DNA from: Oscheius sp. JU75
Lineage: Eukaryota; Nematoda; Chromadorea; Rhabditida; Rhabditidae
Length of the DNA stretch: 64,000 bases
NCBI GenBank assembly: GCA_037178855.1
Contig: JASJZC010000001.1
Location: 7,254,001 to 7,318,000, forward strand
Direction: 5' to 3'
Shown here piece after piece: positions 36,668 to 49,539 of this stretch. A model generated the notes under the pieces. It did no database searches. It had not been told where the DNA came from and saw only the letters and a list, made by a program, of their open reading frames with translations. Each line of letters begins with the position of its first letter. Positions within the stretch are counted from its first letter, which is position 1. Made by a program: the position numbers and the translations under genes.

Positions 36668-36735
36668 CAATGGTTTCTGTGGCGGACTGCTTCTTTGTTT
36701 GTCTGTTTGTTTGTCCGAGGCCATGAAACGGAAGA
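36668..36735 (-). repeat. Dispersed repeat B relative, copy 4
   Basis: Inverted partner of 35738-35808: minus strand reads CCGTTTCATGGCCTCGGACA ... CACAGAAACCATTGCGCT. Confidence 0.7.
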
Positions 36736-36840
36736 AAAACAAAAACTGTACATTTTTGCCGTAAATAGTTGCCAACTAATTGATTTGTACAATTACTCAT
36801 AAAAGGGAAGACGAAATCTGTTGCTACCAACGACAGACTG

Positions 36841-37092
36841 TAGAAAGAGAGGGAAAAAAACGGTTCAGACGAACAAACAGAGAGACAAAGAGACGGAGAC
36901 ACAGAATGACGGAGAGACAGATAGACAGAATGACGGACGGAGAGACAGAGACACAGAGTGGCAGAGTGACAGAGTGACAAAGAGACGGAGACACAGAATA
37001 GCGGAGACACAGATAGACAGAATGACGGACGGAGAGACAGAGAGACAGAGTGGAAGAGTGACAGAGTGACAAAGAGACAGAGAGACAAAGAC
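36841..37092. repeat. GACAGA/GACGGA minisatellite
   Basis: About 250 nt of purine-rich imperfect repeats of GACAGA, GACGGA and ACAGAATGACGG units, higher-order period roughly 20-60 nt. Confidence 0.9.
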
Positions 37093-37211
37093 ATTCTCCT
37101 TTGACCAACTACTTTTTTAGCCTTGAAGCGCTTTTGAACTTTCACCCACCCACTCTCTGCCACATCCAAGAAACGTTTGCATAAAAAAGCACGAAATTAG
37201 ATTACCAGTAG

Positions 37212-37290
37212 CGGCGTCGCCAGACGGCGTAGCCGGCTGGTGTGTTCTGAACCCTAAACCTGTTAAGGGTTCGATCCGCAGCAAAACTCC
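37212..37290 (+). repeat. tRNA-derived element
   Basis: Plus strand: A box-like TAGCCGGCTGG and B box GGTTCGATCC, at tRNA spacing, without clear cloverleaf arms. Confidence 0.45.
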
Positions 37291-37904
37291 AAAAACCAAG
37301 GACTTGGCTCCCGATCAACAAGTCCAATCTAGCAACAACATATTTGTTTGAAAGTATTCTCTGGCCGATTAGTTGTTACGATAAGACCGGGCGCGCGTGA
37401 TAACTTCTCGTAGAATAAAAAAGGAACAAGGCCTCTCAAAGGGGACCAAACTGGACTACTGTATCGCTTACAGTAGGCACAACTACCGGACAATTAAAAG
37501 TGGGGTGCCCTTGAGTGAGTCACAGTTTCACAAGCCGACGAATTCGAACGCAAGATGCGACTAATGGCACAGAGAGAACAATTAATGGCTGTCTGTCCTT
37601 TCAAAAAGCTTCGGCGCAGAGTTTCGAAACCGTCTCCAGATGTTCGAGCAAGGACAATGTCTCCCAACTGTCGAGGGGAATAGAGGGCATAACAGATTCT
37701 CGAATACCTTGGAATGAGCTCTGATTGAACTTGAACCCGATACATCGGATCTTTACTTGTTAGCTTATCAGCTGTTCTTATCAGCTGAAGAACAACCATT
37801 CAGGAACCGAACAAAGACTGCGGTCAACTCGACTGAGCGATTTGCTCGAGTCAGTTCTCACACTTACCGTCTCGCTCAACACAGCCTGACTTTCCAGGCT
37901 CTGA

Positions 37905-37956
37905 CCAAGTAGCTCGTTCAGTCCACGGAAAATCTTGGACTGAACGAGCTACTTGG
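37905..37956. repeat. Perfect 21-bp inverted repeat, 10-nt loop
   Basis: Arms at 37905-37925 and 37936-37956 are exact inverse complements; loop CGGAAAATCT. Perfect pairing implies recent origin or selection on a hairpin. Confidence 0.85.
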
Positions 37957-38437
37957 TTTTGTACCCTTGGAACCAATCTGCCTACTACTAGCCTACACAG
38001 TTTCCGGATTCTGGACGAATGCTCCTGCAGCACTGTTCTAGAACCCAAATACACAATAAGTCTTTTACTGGCCTACAGTATCCCATTGGTTTTAAACAGC
38101 GCGACTCTTATCGCGCCTTCCTACTCGATTGATGAATGTTTCTTGTGATATGTTGAAATAGCCGTTCGGGAGAGAATATTAAACTGCTAGAGTAAGGAAG
38201 AGATATGAGAACGGGGGAGAATAGAAAATAACCATGTGGATCGGATTCGGTCTGAGAACCTGCTGCTGCCTGTCGCATCTTGAACTGCAGCAAAGAATAT
38301 CAACGAGAACAGGTCTTCCGGCTGTTTATTAATCTTTGCTTCAATGGAAACTGAGGCTAAAGGCAGCACTTCTCACCTGAAGATGCACCGTTCCCACTCG
38401 TACCGTCTCGTACCAGGGTATGTCTTCCAGGTTGTAA

Positions 38438-38439
<2 letters not shown>

Positions 38440-38479
<40 letters not shown>
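38440..38479. repeat. (CT)n microsatellite
   Basis: About 40 nt of CT dinucleotides. Confidence 0.97.
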
Positions 38480-38482
<3 letters not shown>

Positions 38483-39543
38483 CGATCAAACACCGTTCAC
38501 GTGATAGCCTCTTCCTGTCTCCAATCAGGCTGGCCCAATCTCTGTTCCAAAGGTCGCGACTGTCCTTTTTCCCAGTGCATACCATTCGGTTTCTTTCGCA
38601 AACCTCTTGGCGCCAAGCCAACACCCGTACCATGACGTGTTTCTTTCTCACGCCGAGGACTGACCCTCACGTATAGTTTCGTAATGCTTACACAGGTGCA
38701 CAGAAAGTGCAAAGCAAAATGTTGGCAAAGACAGACGGGGACCGAGTTTTGCAGGAAACCCCTGTGGAATGTTGCAATAGCATGCAGAAAACTAATTTTT
38801 TTCGAGATGATTGACTTAATCTCAGGGTCAAGAAGACCACCGTATGAACAGGCTGAAGATCGAGATAGGACTGTAGAGTTTTGAAATTCCGGTCTGTTTT
38901 TGCGTCAGAACCAAGCTCAACTGAAGTGTTTTGGAGCTGGGCAGTACGGTATATATTCCACATGCGTCCTTGGAAGTTCACTAACAAACTCTTTGGTTTC
39001 GCTGACCCCAAGTTGACTCTTTGATAGCACAGTCTGTCAGAAATCGTTTTCCGAGTTCAAGAGATGAACCTCGTGAGATGGCAAGCTGCCAATGCGGTCT
39101 TCGTCGTAGTTTGGCAACATTGGCTACCGGTCAGCGGCAGGAATGTCAAGGGCGCCCGATACTGAGTGTCTCGGAAACAAACTGTTAGCAGGACTGAGGA
39201 AGCTTTGAAGAGGAGAGTCGAAACCCCTTATTATACTATCTGGTCAACGGATTCAATTCGTCCAGCATTTCACCTAACTTGGATGCTCGGTTATCTGCAC
39301 CTCGGGAAGTCACGAGTTATTGCGAAGAATCGGAGCTGCATGGGGAACCTTTAATCGCCATCGATTCTTCCTTACTAAGGGAACCGTCCCGATGAGGATG
39401 AAGAGTAAAGTATACTTGACCTCCATTGTCTCAAGTCTTCTCTACGACTGTAAAATATAGTGCCTTCCCAAATGGACTAGAGGTGGTTTGAGCAATGCTA
39501 ATGAAGAAAAAGAACAGTAGACATACCTGCAATGAAGCATTTA
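38480..39543. other. Intergenic region without a supported gene
   Basis: No coding frame with support; it lies downstream of the protease gene. Confidence 0.5.
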
Positions 39544-40698
39544 CTATACAGCGGGGCCGTTGGTTTTCTTCTCCCTCCACAGATGTCTGTAGTTCGGGGT
39601 CTGTCTGAGAAGAAGCTTGTCGATTGTTGCCGTATAGAGACGAAGATCCATGTTGACCTGGGCATCGGCCAGTTCGACATTCTTGAGTCCGACGTCACAG
39701 CTCGAGCCGAACGAGATCAATCCCATCAGATGGAATCGGCCTACATGTTGGCTGAGAATACCGCCTCCACTGTCTCCCTGACAGACATTTTGCGTGGCCG
39801 TCTCTCGAGTACAGATCAGCCAGTCGTAGGGCAGTCTCCAGTACTCTTTGCACATGCTCGCCTCCTGTGGTAAGCCGAGATTGACCTTCTGAAGTCTCGT
39901 GTTGAAGATGATGCCTTTCGTCGGATCGCTGCCATAGCCGAAGCTGTGCATCTCCGCGTGAGCCAGTCTGAACGAGTCCATGTTGTGAAGATGGGGCAGA
40001 CAGGCATGTGGAGTGGTGATCGTCTCGACCAACTCCAAAATGGCCACATCCCACAGCGACTTGAAGCAGTTGTCTTGAAAGAAGGGCGTCGAGAGGATGA
40101 CTCTTTTCACATGAGCCAACTGACCAAGTTCCGACTGAGGACAGCTACCAGGCTTCGTCTCAGAACAAATGCCTCCAATCGACAGACTGACTTCCTTGAC
40201 AATCTCCTCCTCGCTCATCTGCATGCTCCGATCACACTTGTTCTTCTTCAACGATCCCTTGATGAAACAATGAGCTGCCGTGATGACATGCCGTTTTGAG
40301 ATGAGCGTTCCGCCACAAAAGACACTGCTTCCACTCTCCTTGGTGATCTTGATCAACACGGCCCACGGTAGTTCTCCCACTCTGGCATCTGTTCCTCCCA
40401 TGACCTTCTCCGTCTGACTCTCGTCGTCTTGTCCCATAGCGGCTTCTTCTGCAGCCTCGTCCTCGTCGTTTTCTTCTACCTCTTTCGGAGCAGTCACTTG
40501 TCCCGAGGCCACTTTCTCCTCCTCCTCTTCTTCTTCCTCGTCATCATTGGCAGCTCTCCTCGTCCTGACTCCTCGAACAGCTAAAGATCTTCTGTCTCTC
40601 GGGGACAAGGCCTTTCCACAGGTAGCCGCATCATAGTAGGAGACAGCCACGTTCAGCTGCACGGTCAGCAGCACACCAAGTAAAGCCAGAAGACGCAT
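39544..40698 (-). CDS. Secreted S1-family serine protease, intronless
   Basis: Single-exon frame of 384 residues. Signal peptide (MRLLALLGVLLTVQLNVAVS), a propeptide with an acidic run (DDEEEEEEEEK), then a probable activation site before VMGGTDARVGELPW (family IVGG). The catalytic triad is present: His in ITAAHC, Asp in LWDVAI, Ser in CQGDSGGG. Residue 189 (chymotrypsin numbering, bottom of the S1 pocket) is Asn in NVCQGDSGG, so trypsin-like Arg/Lys specificity is not expected. The N-terminal Cys (AATCGKA) may stay linked to the catalytic domain as in other two-chain S1 enzymes. Lacking introns in an intron-rich neighbourhood suggests retroposition or intron loss. A TTTTAAAA stretch about 45 nt upstream could act as TATA. 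Substrate unknown. Confidence 0.92.
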   Translation of the reverse strand: MRLLALLGVLLTVQLNVAVSYYDAATCGKALSPRDRRSLAVRGVRTRRAANDDEEEEEEEEKVASGQVTAPKEVEENDEDEAAEEAAMGQDDESQTEKVMGGTDARVGELPWAVLIKITKESGSSVFCGGTLISKRHVITAAHCFIKGSLKKNKCDRSMQMSEEEIVKEVSLSIGGICSETKPGSCPQSELGQLAHVKRVILSTPFFQDNCFKSLWDVAILELVETITTPHACLPHLHNMDSFRLAHAEMHSFGYGSDPTKGIIFNTRLQKVNLGLPQEASMCKEYWRLPYDWLICTRETATQNVCQGDSGGGILSQHVGRFHLMGLISFGSSCDVGLKNVELADAQVNMDLRLYTATIDKLLLRQTPNYRHLWREKKTNGPAV

Positions 40699-41087
40699 GA
40701 TCTTGTAGAGTAGACAGTCGTCAATTGAATCTACTGGGTACTTTTTTAAAATGTTTTACAATAACTGCTTCATAAAAGTTTTGTTGCTTGCAACTAGGCA
40801 ATTTGAAAAACTAGCAATTGCTACTGCTGACTCTGTGCGAGACATTGTCCCTTGTTTCTGACTTGACAAGCACTAACTTTTTGTTCTCTACCTTTCCATT
40901 CACTACTTTCTTCATCTGATCCAAATATTACTGTAACGCTGCACTGATAATCTCCTCAGACAACACTTTCAAAACCGGAAGCAGACTCGCCTACCTCCCG
41001 GTTCCCTAATCTTCAGTTTTATTACAAAATTCTTTCCGCAGCGTGAGAAGCCATATCAAGCAGTTTTGTGAATAAACAAACTTGTTC

Positions 41088-41158
41088 CACCAACCCGGAA
41101 ATCGAACTGGACTCTCTCTCTGTTTTGTAGTGCGCCTACCGACTGTACCATGGTGGCT
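41088..41158 (-). repeat. tRNA-derived element (70 nt)
   Basis: Minus strand begins CCACCA and ends TGGTGG, which pair as an acceptor stem; A box GGTACAGTCGG and B box GTTCGATTTC are at tRNA spacing. The anticodon arm does not pair (a GAGAGA insertion-like stretch), so it is probably a pseudo-tRNA. Confidence 0.5.
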
Positions 41159-41436
41159 AAGGCTGCACCTATTTTCCCCGAGAGATTTTAAACACTACCA
41201 CAGAGATTATGCGCCAGCGGTATACCGTACCGGATCCTTGTATATTCGTATGCGGGTCCTTTCATATGAGCATACTTGTCCAAATCAAATTCTCCAAAAA
41301 CAACAGATCTAGAGGTAACAAAGGTTTATTCGTTCCGGACAGATGCTTTGACAAAATAACAAGAGGACCCTTTTGGTGAGAGAATAGTAACAAACAAAAA
41401 TATTTTCTCTTCTTTGGAGCGGAGGGTAGCTCATTT

Positions 41437-43970
<2,534 letters not shown>

Positions 43971-43973
43971 TGA

Positions 43974-44556
43974 ATGCAACTTTTTTGGATGACAGCCTAT
44001 TTGGAGACGGTCAACAACGTGCTGCAAAATCTTCCCAACTACATCAACGACTGCATTCCGCACAAGAAGACGCCTATTCCACCAGCTGCAGCGTTGAAGA
44101 TTGCCTGCGAAGAAATGAGATGGATCGTTCGTTTGGCTGGAGTTTCTGGAGCCGCTGCCGTCGGTTTCGGTGCCTATGGAGCTCACGGTAACCTGTTTTC
44201 TTATCGAATTTCACGGAAAGCTTGCAGTCATACGCGATAACCCCGAAATGGAGGAGCGACGAATCAAGGCCTTCGACACAGGTTCCCGTTACCATCTAAT
44301 CCACAGTTTGGCCCTGCTGGCCTCTGGAAAGGCAAAATATCCGGCCATTACTGCAGCTCTTTTCGGAGGTTAGTTTTATTTCTCATGAATTTTAATTTTT
44401 GCATGAGCAAGTCAATAATCCTCCTTTCTAGGCGGAATACTCCTCTTCTGCGGACCCTGCTACCATTACAGCATCACGGGCAAAGAAACCTACCGTCAGT
44501 TCACCCCGAAAGGCGGCGTTCTGTTTATACTCGGCTGGCTCTCCCTCATCCTCTAG
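43974..44556 (+). CDS. TMEM256/DUF423 family membrane protein
   Basis: Three exons: 43974-44187, 44228-44368, 44432-44556, phases consistent; about 159 residues (start could also be the Met at 43989). The conserved core is RLAGVSGAAAVGFGAYGAHG, then a mature region with YHLIHSLALL and two further hydrophobic segments (AALFGGGILLFC, GVLFILGWLSLIL), giving the usual four membrane segments. The N-terminal 50 residues before the core (HKKTPIPPAAALK) are longer than in vertebrate TMEM256. Small multi-pass protein of unknown biochemical role, reported in exosomes and mitochondria in other animals. Convergent with OSTF1 at overlapping polyadenylation signals. Confidence 0.92.
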
Positions 44557-44587
44557 CTTTGTCAGGTTTTCCATTTTCATTCATATA

Positions 44588-44603
44588 AATAAACATATTT
44601 ATT
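44588..44603. terminator. Overlapping convergent poly(A) signals
   Basis: AATAAA at 44588-44593 on plus (32 nt after the TMEM256 stop) and AATAAA on minus (44603-44598, about 50 nt after the OSTF1 stop) sit within 16 nt of each other. Confidence 0.75.
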
Positions 44604-44652
44604 GGTACACGCCGTTGATATGTTCCCCCAAAGTGGTCGAGATCCATGCTAT

Positions 44653-45494
44653 TTAGTCGTTATCCGAATCGGAAAGATACTCCTGAGCGGCTTGTTCATT
44701 TGTCGTGTCACTTTTCATCGTCTGACTCAAAAGTGCAGCAACATCGGCGTCCTGTTTTTTTGGTTATTAGCGAACAAAATGACTCTAACCTTTGCCACAT
44801 CATACGGTGTCTTTTTGTCCTGGTTCTTTACCCAAACATTAGCATTTTTGTTCAAAAGTCGCTCAACAACACCTCGATGACCTTTCCATGAAGCCGCGTG
44901 CAGAGGAGTGTCTCCCATTTTATTCTGAATAGCCCGAATATCTACGATTCTTCTCAATCTACCTGTGAAGAAACCGTAATGTTTGGGTACTGAAGCAAGC
45001 AGTCGACAATCTCCTCGTGTCCGCCATGACAAGCCCAATACAGGGCTGTTGAGCCAGATTTATCCAAACTATTGATGGAAACCTATGTATTTGTTCCAGT
45101 TTGTAATTTAATTCTCACCTGGTTAGCTATGCATTCCTTCAAAAATTCGATATTCCCTCTTTTGGCAGCCTCATGTAACGGGTTGGGTAGCTCTTCCACG
45201 TTTTCACTAATCACTAAACAAGAAATACAGATATTGGTGTTCAGTCTTACCATAGTTTGCCGGAACAAGTCCCTTTCTCCCCAGACATATGGCTGGAAGC
45301 CAGTCGTCATTGGGCCCCTTGTCACTAACATAGAGCAAATCTCCTTCGGAAAATGACATTTCCTGGTCCTGAAATCTCTAAAATCGATCCAAAACAGCTC
45401 AATGACTCACCGATCGGGCTGCATAATCGTACAGAGCTCTGTAGACTTTCACTCTTCCCGGTTTGGGAGCAGTTTTGGGAGGTGGAGCTGCCAT
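44653..45494 (-). CDS. OSTF1: Osteoclast-stimulating factor 1 homologue (SH3 + ankyrin repeats)
   Basis: Six exons, minus strand: 45494-45411, 45368-45251, 45213-45119, 45082-44963, 44924-44790, 44751-44653; about 216 residues, the family length. A proline-rich start ([14 protein letters not shown]) is followed by an SH3 domain ([27 protein letters not shown]) and ankyrin repeats ([51 protein letters not shown]). The acidic tail EYLSDSDND matches vertebrate OSTF1 (EYLDDEDSD). Cytosolic adaptor linked to Src-family and cytoskeletal signalling. A weak acceptor (TTTCTGAG) precedes the ATG by 4 nt. Confidence 0.95.
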
Positions 45495-45729
45495 AGCGCT
45501 CAGAAATATATCGAAATCAGTAAAGAAAGTACTAGTTCCAATGGAATAGTTGGAGCGATAGCGTTCCTATGAGGGGGGACACACAACAGCAATGTGTGAC
45601 GTCAGAGGCCTGGACTAGCGCCCTGTTTGAATAGGAGAACCATCCCCAACACCTCTCGGCCTTGAGCCCGCGTGTCCTATTTGTCTGGATTAGGTCGTTT
45701 ATATTCAACCGGCTGTACTTTCAGCTTGT

Positions 45730-46366
45730 ATGAATTCAGCGAGTAAGGAGGATGAAGATGAAGAAACGGAGGACTTTTTGAACAGGTCCGAGCAGCTGCT
45801 GGATCTTCACGCACAGGGCTACGACGTGAGAGTAAAGTCTTTCAGTATTCATAATCAGTTGCAGATTGCTGAAAATATGAAAAACTTGAAGCTGCCGAAA
45901 GCGCCCACCGAAGGAATGAACTTTATTTACAGTGAGTTGAAGGTAATATCAGAACTTTTTTGTTTTTGAAAAAAACCAACAAAAATGGACGGGAATCGAA
46001 CCCGGGTTGCTCAGATTCATAGACCGGCACGTTATATACCTGCTGAGCTATTTGAGAGGTTATGCCTTTTCCTCCGCCGCCGCGATACGTATATGCAAAG
46101 AGATAAAAAGTTTGCAGAAAATGACGGAGCAACCCTCCGAGAGCTTCGGAAGTTCTCCAGTTCGAACACCGAGCCCCAGGCCTGAACAGTTTCGGCCCAT
46201 CTCTCCAAGTCACCGTTGTAAATGCGTCCATGTGGTTCTTCCCAAGAAGAATGACGGACTCCAAGCCAAAGACTTTGCCTACCTCATGCTTTTTGCCATA
46301 ATCAGTCTTATTGTGTATCTCTACCTGTACAGCCCCGACTATCGGAGCAGGCAGCCCATCTATTGA
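45730..46366 (+). CDS. Predicted tail-anchored membrane protein, family unknown
   Basis: Two exons, 45730-45942 and 46118-46366, same phase; about 153 residues. The N-terminal part is acidic (KEDEDEETEDFLNR) with a helix (SEQLLDLHAQGYDVRVKSF). The middle is Ser/Pro-rich (SFGSSPVRTPSPRPEQF). The C-terminus has one membrane segment (AYLMLFAIISLIVYLYLY) followed by a short polar tail, so a type II or tail-anchored topology is likely. The intron is unusually long for this window (175 nt) because it holds a tRNA-like element. An acceptor (ACTTTCAG) lies 5 nt before the ATG. I do not recognise the family. Confidence 0.8.
45985..46058 (-). tRNA. tRNA-like sequence in an intron (probably a relic)
   Basis: Minus strand has a perfect A box (TAGCTCAGCAGG) and B box (GGTTCGATTCC) and a good T-stem (CGGG/CCCG). 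The anticodon arm (GGTCTATGAATCTGAGC) has mismatches and the acceptor stem is weak. If read literally the loop gives GAA (Phe). It lies antisense in the intron of the tail-anchored protein gene. Confidence 0.4.
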
Positions 46367-46435
46367 TCTCACAGCTATTTGACGTAAGTTTTATAAGCAC
46401 ATGAACCGGTATAAATGAGAAAGAGTGAAAAATGG

Positions 46436-49400
46436 TTAGAACAAAAAATGGTCAGAACAGCGCTTCGGAGCTGACTTCTCCTCATCAACAACATCATCAT
46501 CATCATCGTCGTCGTCGTCCAAATCTTGAATGTTAACGATGATGTCGTTCTGCTTCTGCTGCATCGGCTTCATAATACTGACACTCTGGGCGTGATGATG
46601 GTGATCTCTCTTCTTTCCTTCCCCATAATCCAGATTGGCGCCTCTACCCCGACGAGGGCGTGCACAAGTTGTCGTAGTGGTAGGAATATTGCGCACATGT
46701 GTGGCAAAGTCCTGCATCGGCGGAATGTCCGGTACCTTGAGATAGGGGAGTGACAAGAATCTGAATAATGTTGACTGTGAACCATAGAAATGACTACCTG
46801 TTCATGCTTTTAATGTCGTAAATCAAGGCCGTCTCTTTTTCGTCTTCATAAAACTTGTTGGCCTTCCTCATCAGATCGTTTTCTTCTGCAACAAGCCGAC
46901 TGTAATTACTTTGCTGCTGAAAAAAATACCCAAATTATTAATTTAGAATCGACCAACCTCAGTCTTGCTGAGTTCCTCCAATGGAGACGCCTCATGATGT
47001 TCTGCAAAGACTGTGGCCTCTTCAAGATCCTTGATCAGGATATCCAGAGGCTCGATGTCTTCTTCAGTTTTTGCCTTCTTGGCACAAGGTTCTTCCGCTG
47101 TACCATCATCCTGAACAAATGAAGCAATTACACTTCATCAATCAACGTACCGTGACCAATTTGAAGCTGTGCCTCGTATCGTTGTAGTGCCACATAATCT
47201 TCTCCACGATGTTAGTGACTAATCCGCATTCGCATTCGTACTTGGATCCACTGGGTCCCGGCTTAACTCCGCAACGATCTGAAGAGTTGGATAGAAGGAG
47301 AAAGGGAACGGAAATACCGTAGGCTCGTTTCCAGAAGGACTTCGTGAAACATTCTTGGCACTGCTCATTTTGTCGGATGAGAGAAGAGATCTGCTTCGCA
47401 CATTCGATGCAGTTGTAGCTCTTTATCTGCATTTCTGTCTTAGCCACTCCGCGTTTTGACTTCTAAAAAAAAGATATCATATTGCTTCGAGTTCAGTTAC
47501 AGAAAACATGCAAGTAACTTGAACAAAACTTACGGCTGATGTCCTGACGTAGTCATGTTTGCCAGTATCAAAGTTGTGAGCTGTCCTATGAGCACCAATC
47601 GACAGATCACAACTCTGCGCGTCTGCTCCATATTCGGCGATGATTGAAGTAGCACAGTTGTTGCAGCCGATTCGCTTCTCTGAAGTCAATCAGTCTATAC
47701 CAGCACAAATTTAGAAACGTACTTGTGGCATGATCCAACATGTGCTTGACGAATTGCTGACTGTAGATCAGGGGCGTCTTGATGTTCCATGTGTTAGATG
47801 AACGATGAGCTGGGGATGTGTTGCAGACCCAGAGACAGAAGGGACACATCAGATTGCCAGTATCGCGATGCTTCTCGATGTAGTGATTGATGACATTGGA
47901 GCGAATGGTCGATCGGAAGTTGCATATGCGGCACTGATAGGGAGCATCGTTCGGATTGTGCTGCTCGAGATGCTCACGAAGAGACGTCTTGTTGCATAGC
48001 TGAAACTAAACCATAAAGAACAGGATGATGCCTCTACTCTCATCTATTAACGACAATCTTTCTGGCAAAACAGCACACAAAAGGAACTCACATCCTTTTC
48101 GCAAATTAGACACGTGTGCTTGGTGACGGCTTGCCTCAACAGGGAATGTACTTTGGTGTAGTGTATTTGCATGAGCACCGGCGTGTGGAAGACCATGAGA
48201 CATTCCGGACATCGGCAGGCGTATTCGACTCCAGGAAGGTGTGATGTAGAACGAGACTCTGAATTTGAAATGTACTCGGCAAGTAACAAGATTACCGGCT
48301 GCTTTTTTCCTTCCAGCACTCATTCCTTTAGGCGTATACAGGTCCACTTTCTCGGTAGATGTTGCCACATGAGCCCAGAGATGGAACATGAAGTTGACAT
48401 CACCGCTGATAATTCTATGACAATTTCCGAAAGTGCACTAAAAGTGGTTGAATGGGAGAACGAGGGAAATTACCTTAAAGCGGAAGAAGAGAGACGTGGG
48501 GCCGGTGCTCCTCGTATTTGCTCGAAAAGACGTATATTCTGCATCGAAAGTGTAATTCTCGGCACGGGCATCAGAAACGTCGTATTTTCTACAATAGGAT
48601 GCTTGCCGAAAAAGAAGAAGGGAACGTACTTTTGATTGTCTGCGCTGTTCCTAGCCTCCGATCTGAAACACAAGTCTATCCGAGGCGGCGGAGTCTCACT
48701 GGGCCTGAAAATTCAATGGAATGTGAAGTAAGTTAGGAGGAAAACATAGAAGAAAATTGCGTTCTTGGAAAACAAAAGTTGGGAACTTTAGACGGAAAAG
48801 AGCGCTGAAGGAAAATTGTTTTACTTTCGAATTTGCAAAAATGGGCGCCAGTGCTCGCGCCAGAATCGATGATACAGATTAGCGGGTATTCAGATTTTCT
48901 AACGATCGTTTTCTTTCGCTCGTTGTATTTTTTTTTTTGCGCAAACAATTGTTGGGCTGGGAAACGTTTCTCATTCTGCTAGCAGCGAGAATCCTGGAGA
49001 AAAAAACTTACAGTGAAGCCTGAGCAAGTCTGAAATTGTTTGTTCCTGGGAGATTCTCATTCGCAGCAAGAACTTGAGCAATTGCACGCTTTGGCCGTCC
49101 GAGGGGGGCAGTCTGCAAATTTTTCTTGCATTTTGTCCAAAAGTTTTTCTGCACCTCGACGATTTGATTGATGAATTCGTGTTGCTTCGTTCTGACGGTG
49201 GATGAATTTGTTGGCGGTCGACCTCTTGGACGAGTGCTCTGACTGAGCTGAAGTGCGGTCGATCTAGGTAATGTGTTTTTAGCGAATTTCCAAATTTCGA
49301 ACCTGCTTCCTGTGGGAGGTGGACGAGACACATAAGTAAACGCTGGTAATTGAATGGGTCGAACAATTTGATCCAGGCGGGGAGCGCGGAGTTTTGTCAC

Positions 49401-49532
49401 ATCAATGGCCTGTCCTCCCGTGATCAAAACGGAAACACTTTGGAGATTTGCAGACGGAACAGCGGCTGGCGGAGGAGTCCCGTCATCGTCAGAATCAATA
49501 CAAATCAACTCCGGTTCACCAGTCTTGTTCAT
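46436..49532 (-). CDS. Multi-C2H2 zinc-finger protein with acidic tail
   Basis: Twelve exons, minus strand: 49532-49012, 48704-48630, 48588-48474, 48437-48296, 48258-48092, 48005-47723, 47679-47534, 47462-47318, 47278-47151, 47110-46958, 46916-46798, 46760-46436; about 772 residues. Start ATG lies directly after an acceptor (TTTGCAG). The N-terminus is disordered with acidic IDSDDDG and basic stretches (PRGRPP, LGRPKRA). The central 300 residues hold atypical C2H2 fingers: CTFGNCHRIISG, CRCPECLMVFHTPVLMQ, CLICEKD, CRICNFRSTIRSNVINHY, CPFCLWVCNTS and later CNNCATS and CIECAKQ pairs. The C-terminal part has a helical segment and ends in a His patch (DHHHH), nine aspartates (QDLDDDDDDDDDVV) and KRCSDHFLF. 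Likely a nuclear DNA- or chromatin-binding protein; the subfamily (POGZ/ZNF280-like arrangement) is only a guess. Confidence 0.85.
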
Positions 49533-49539
49533 CTGCAAA

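Noticed and set aside
36841-37092. Repeats considered as a CRISPR array
   Set aside because: No constant repeat with unique spacers, and the genome is eukaryotic.
36660-37169. Ser/Leu/Cys-rich frame on the minus strand
   Set aside because: Translation of the GACAGA minisatellite, not a gene.
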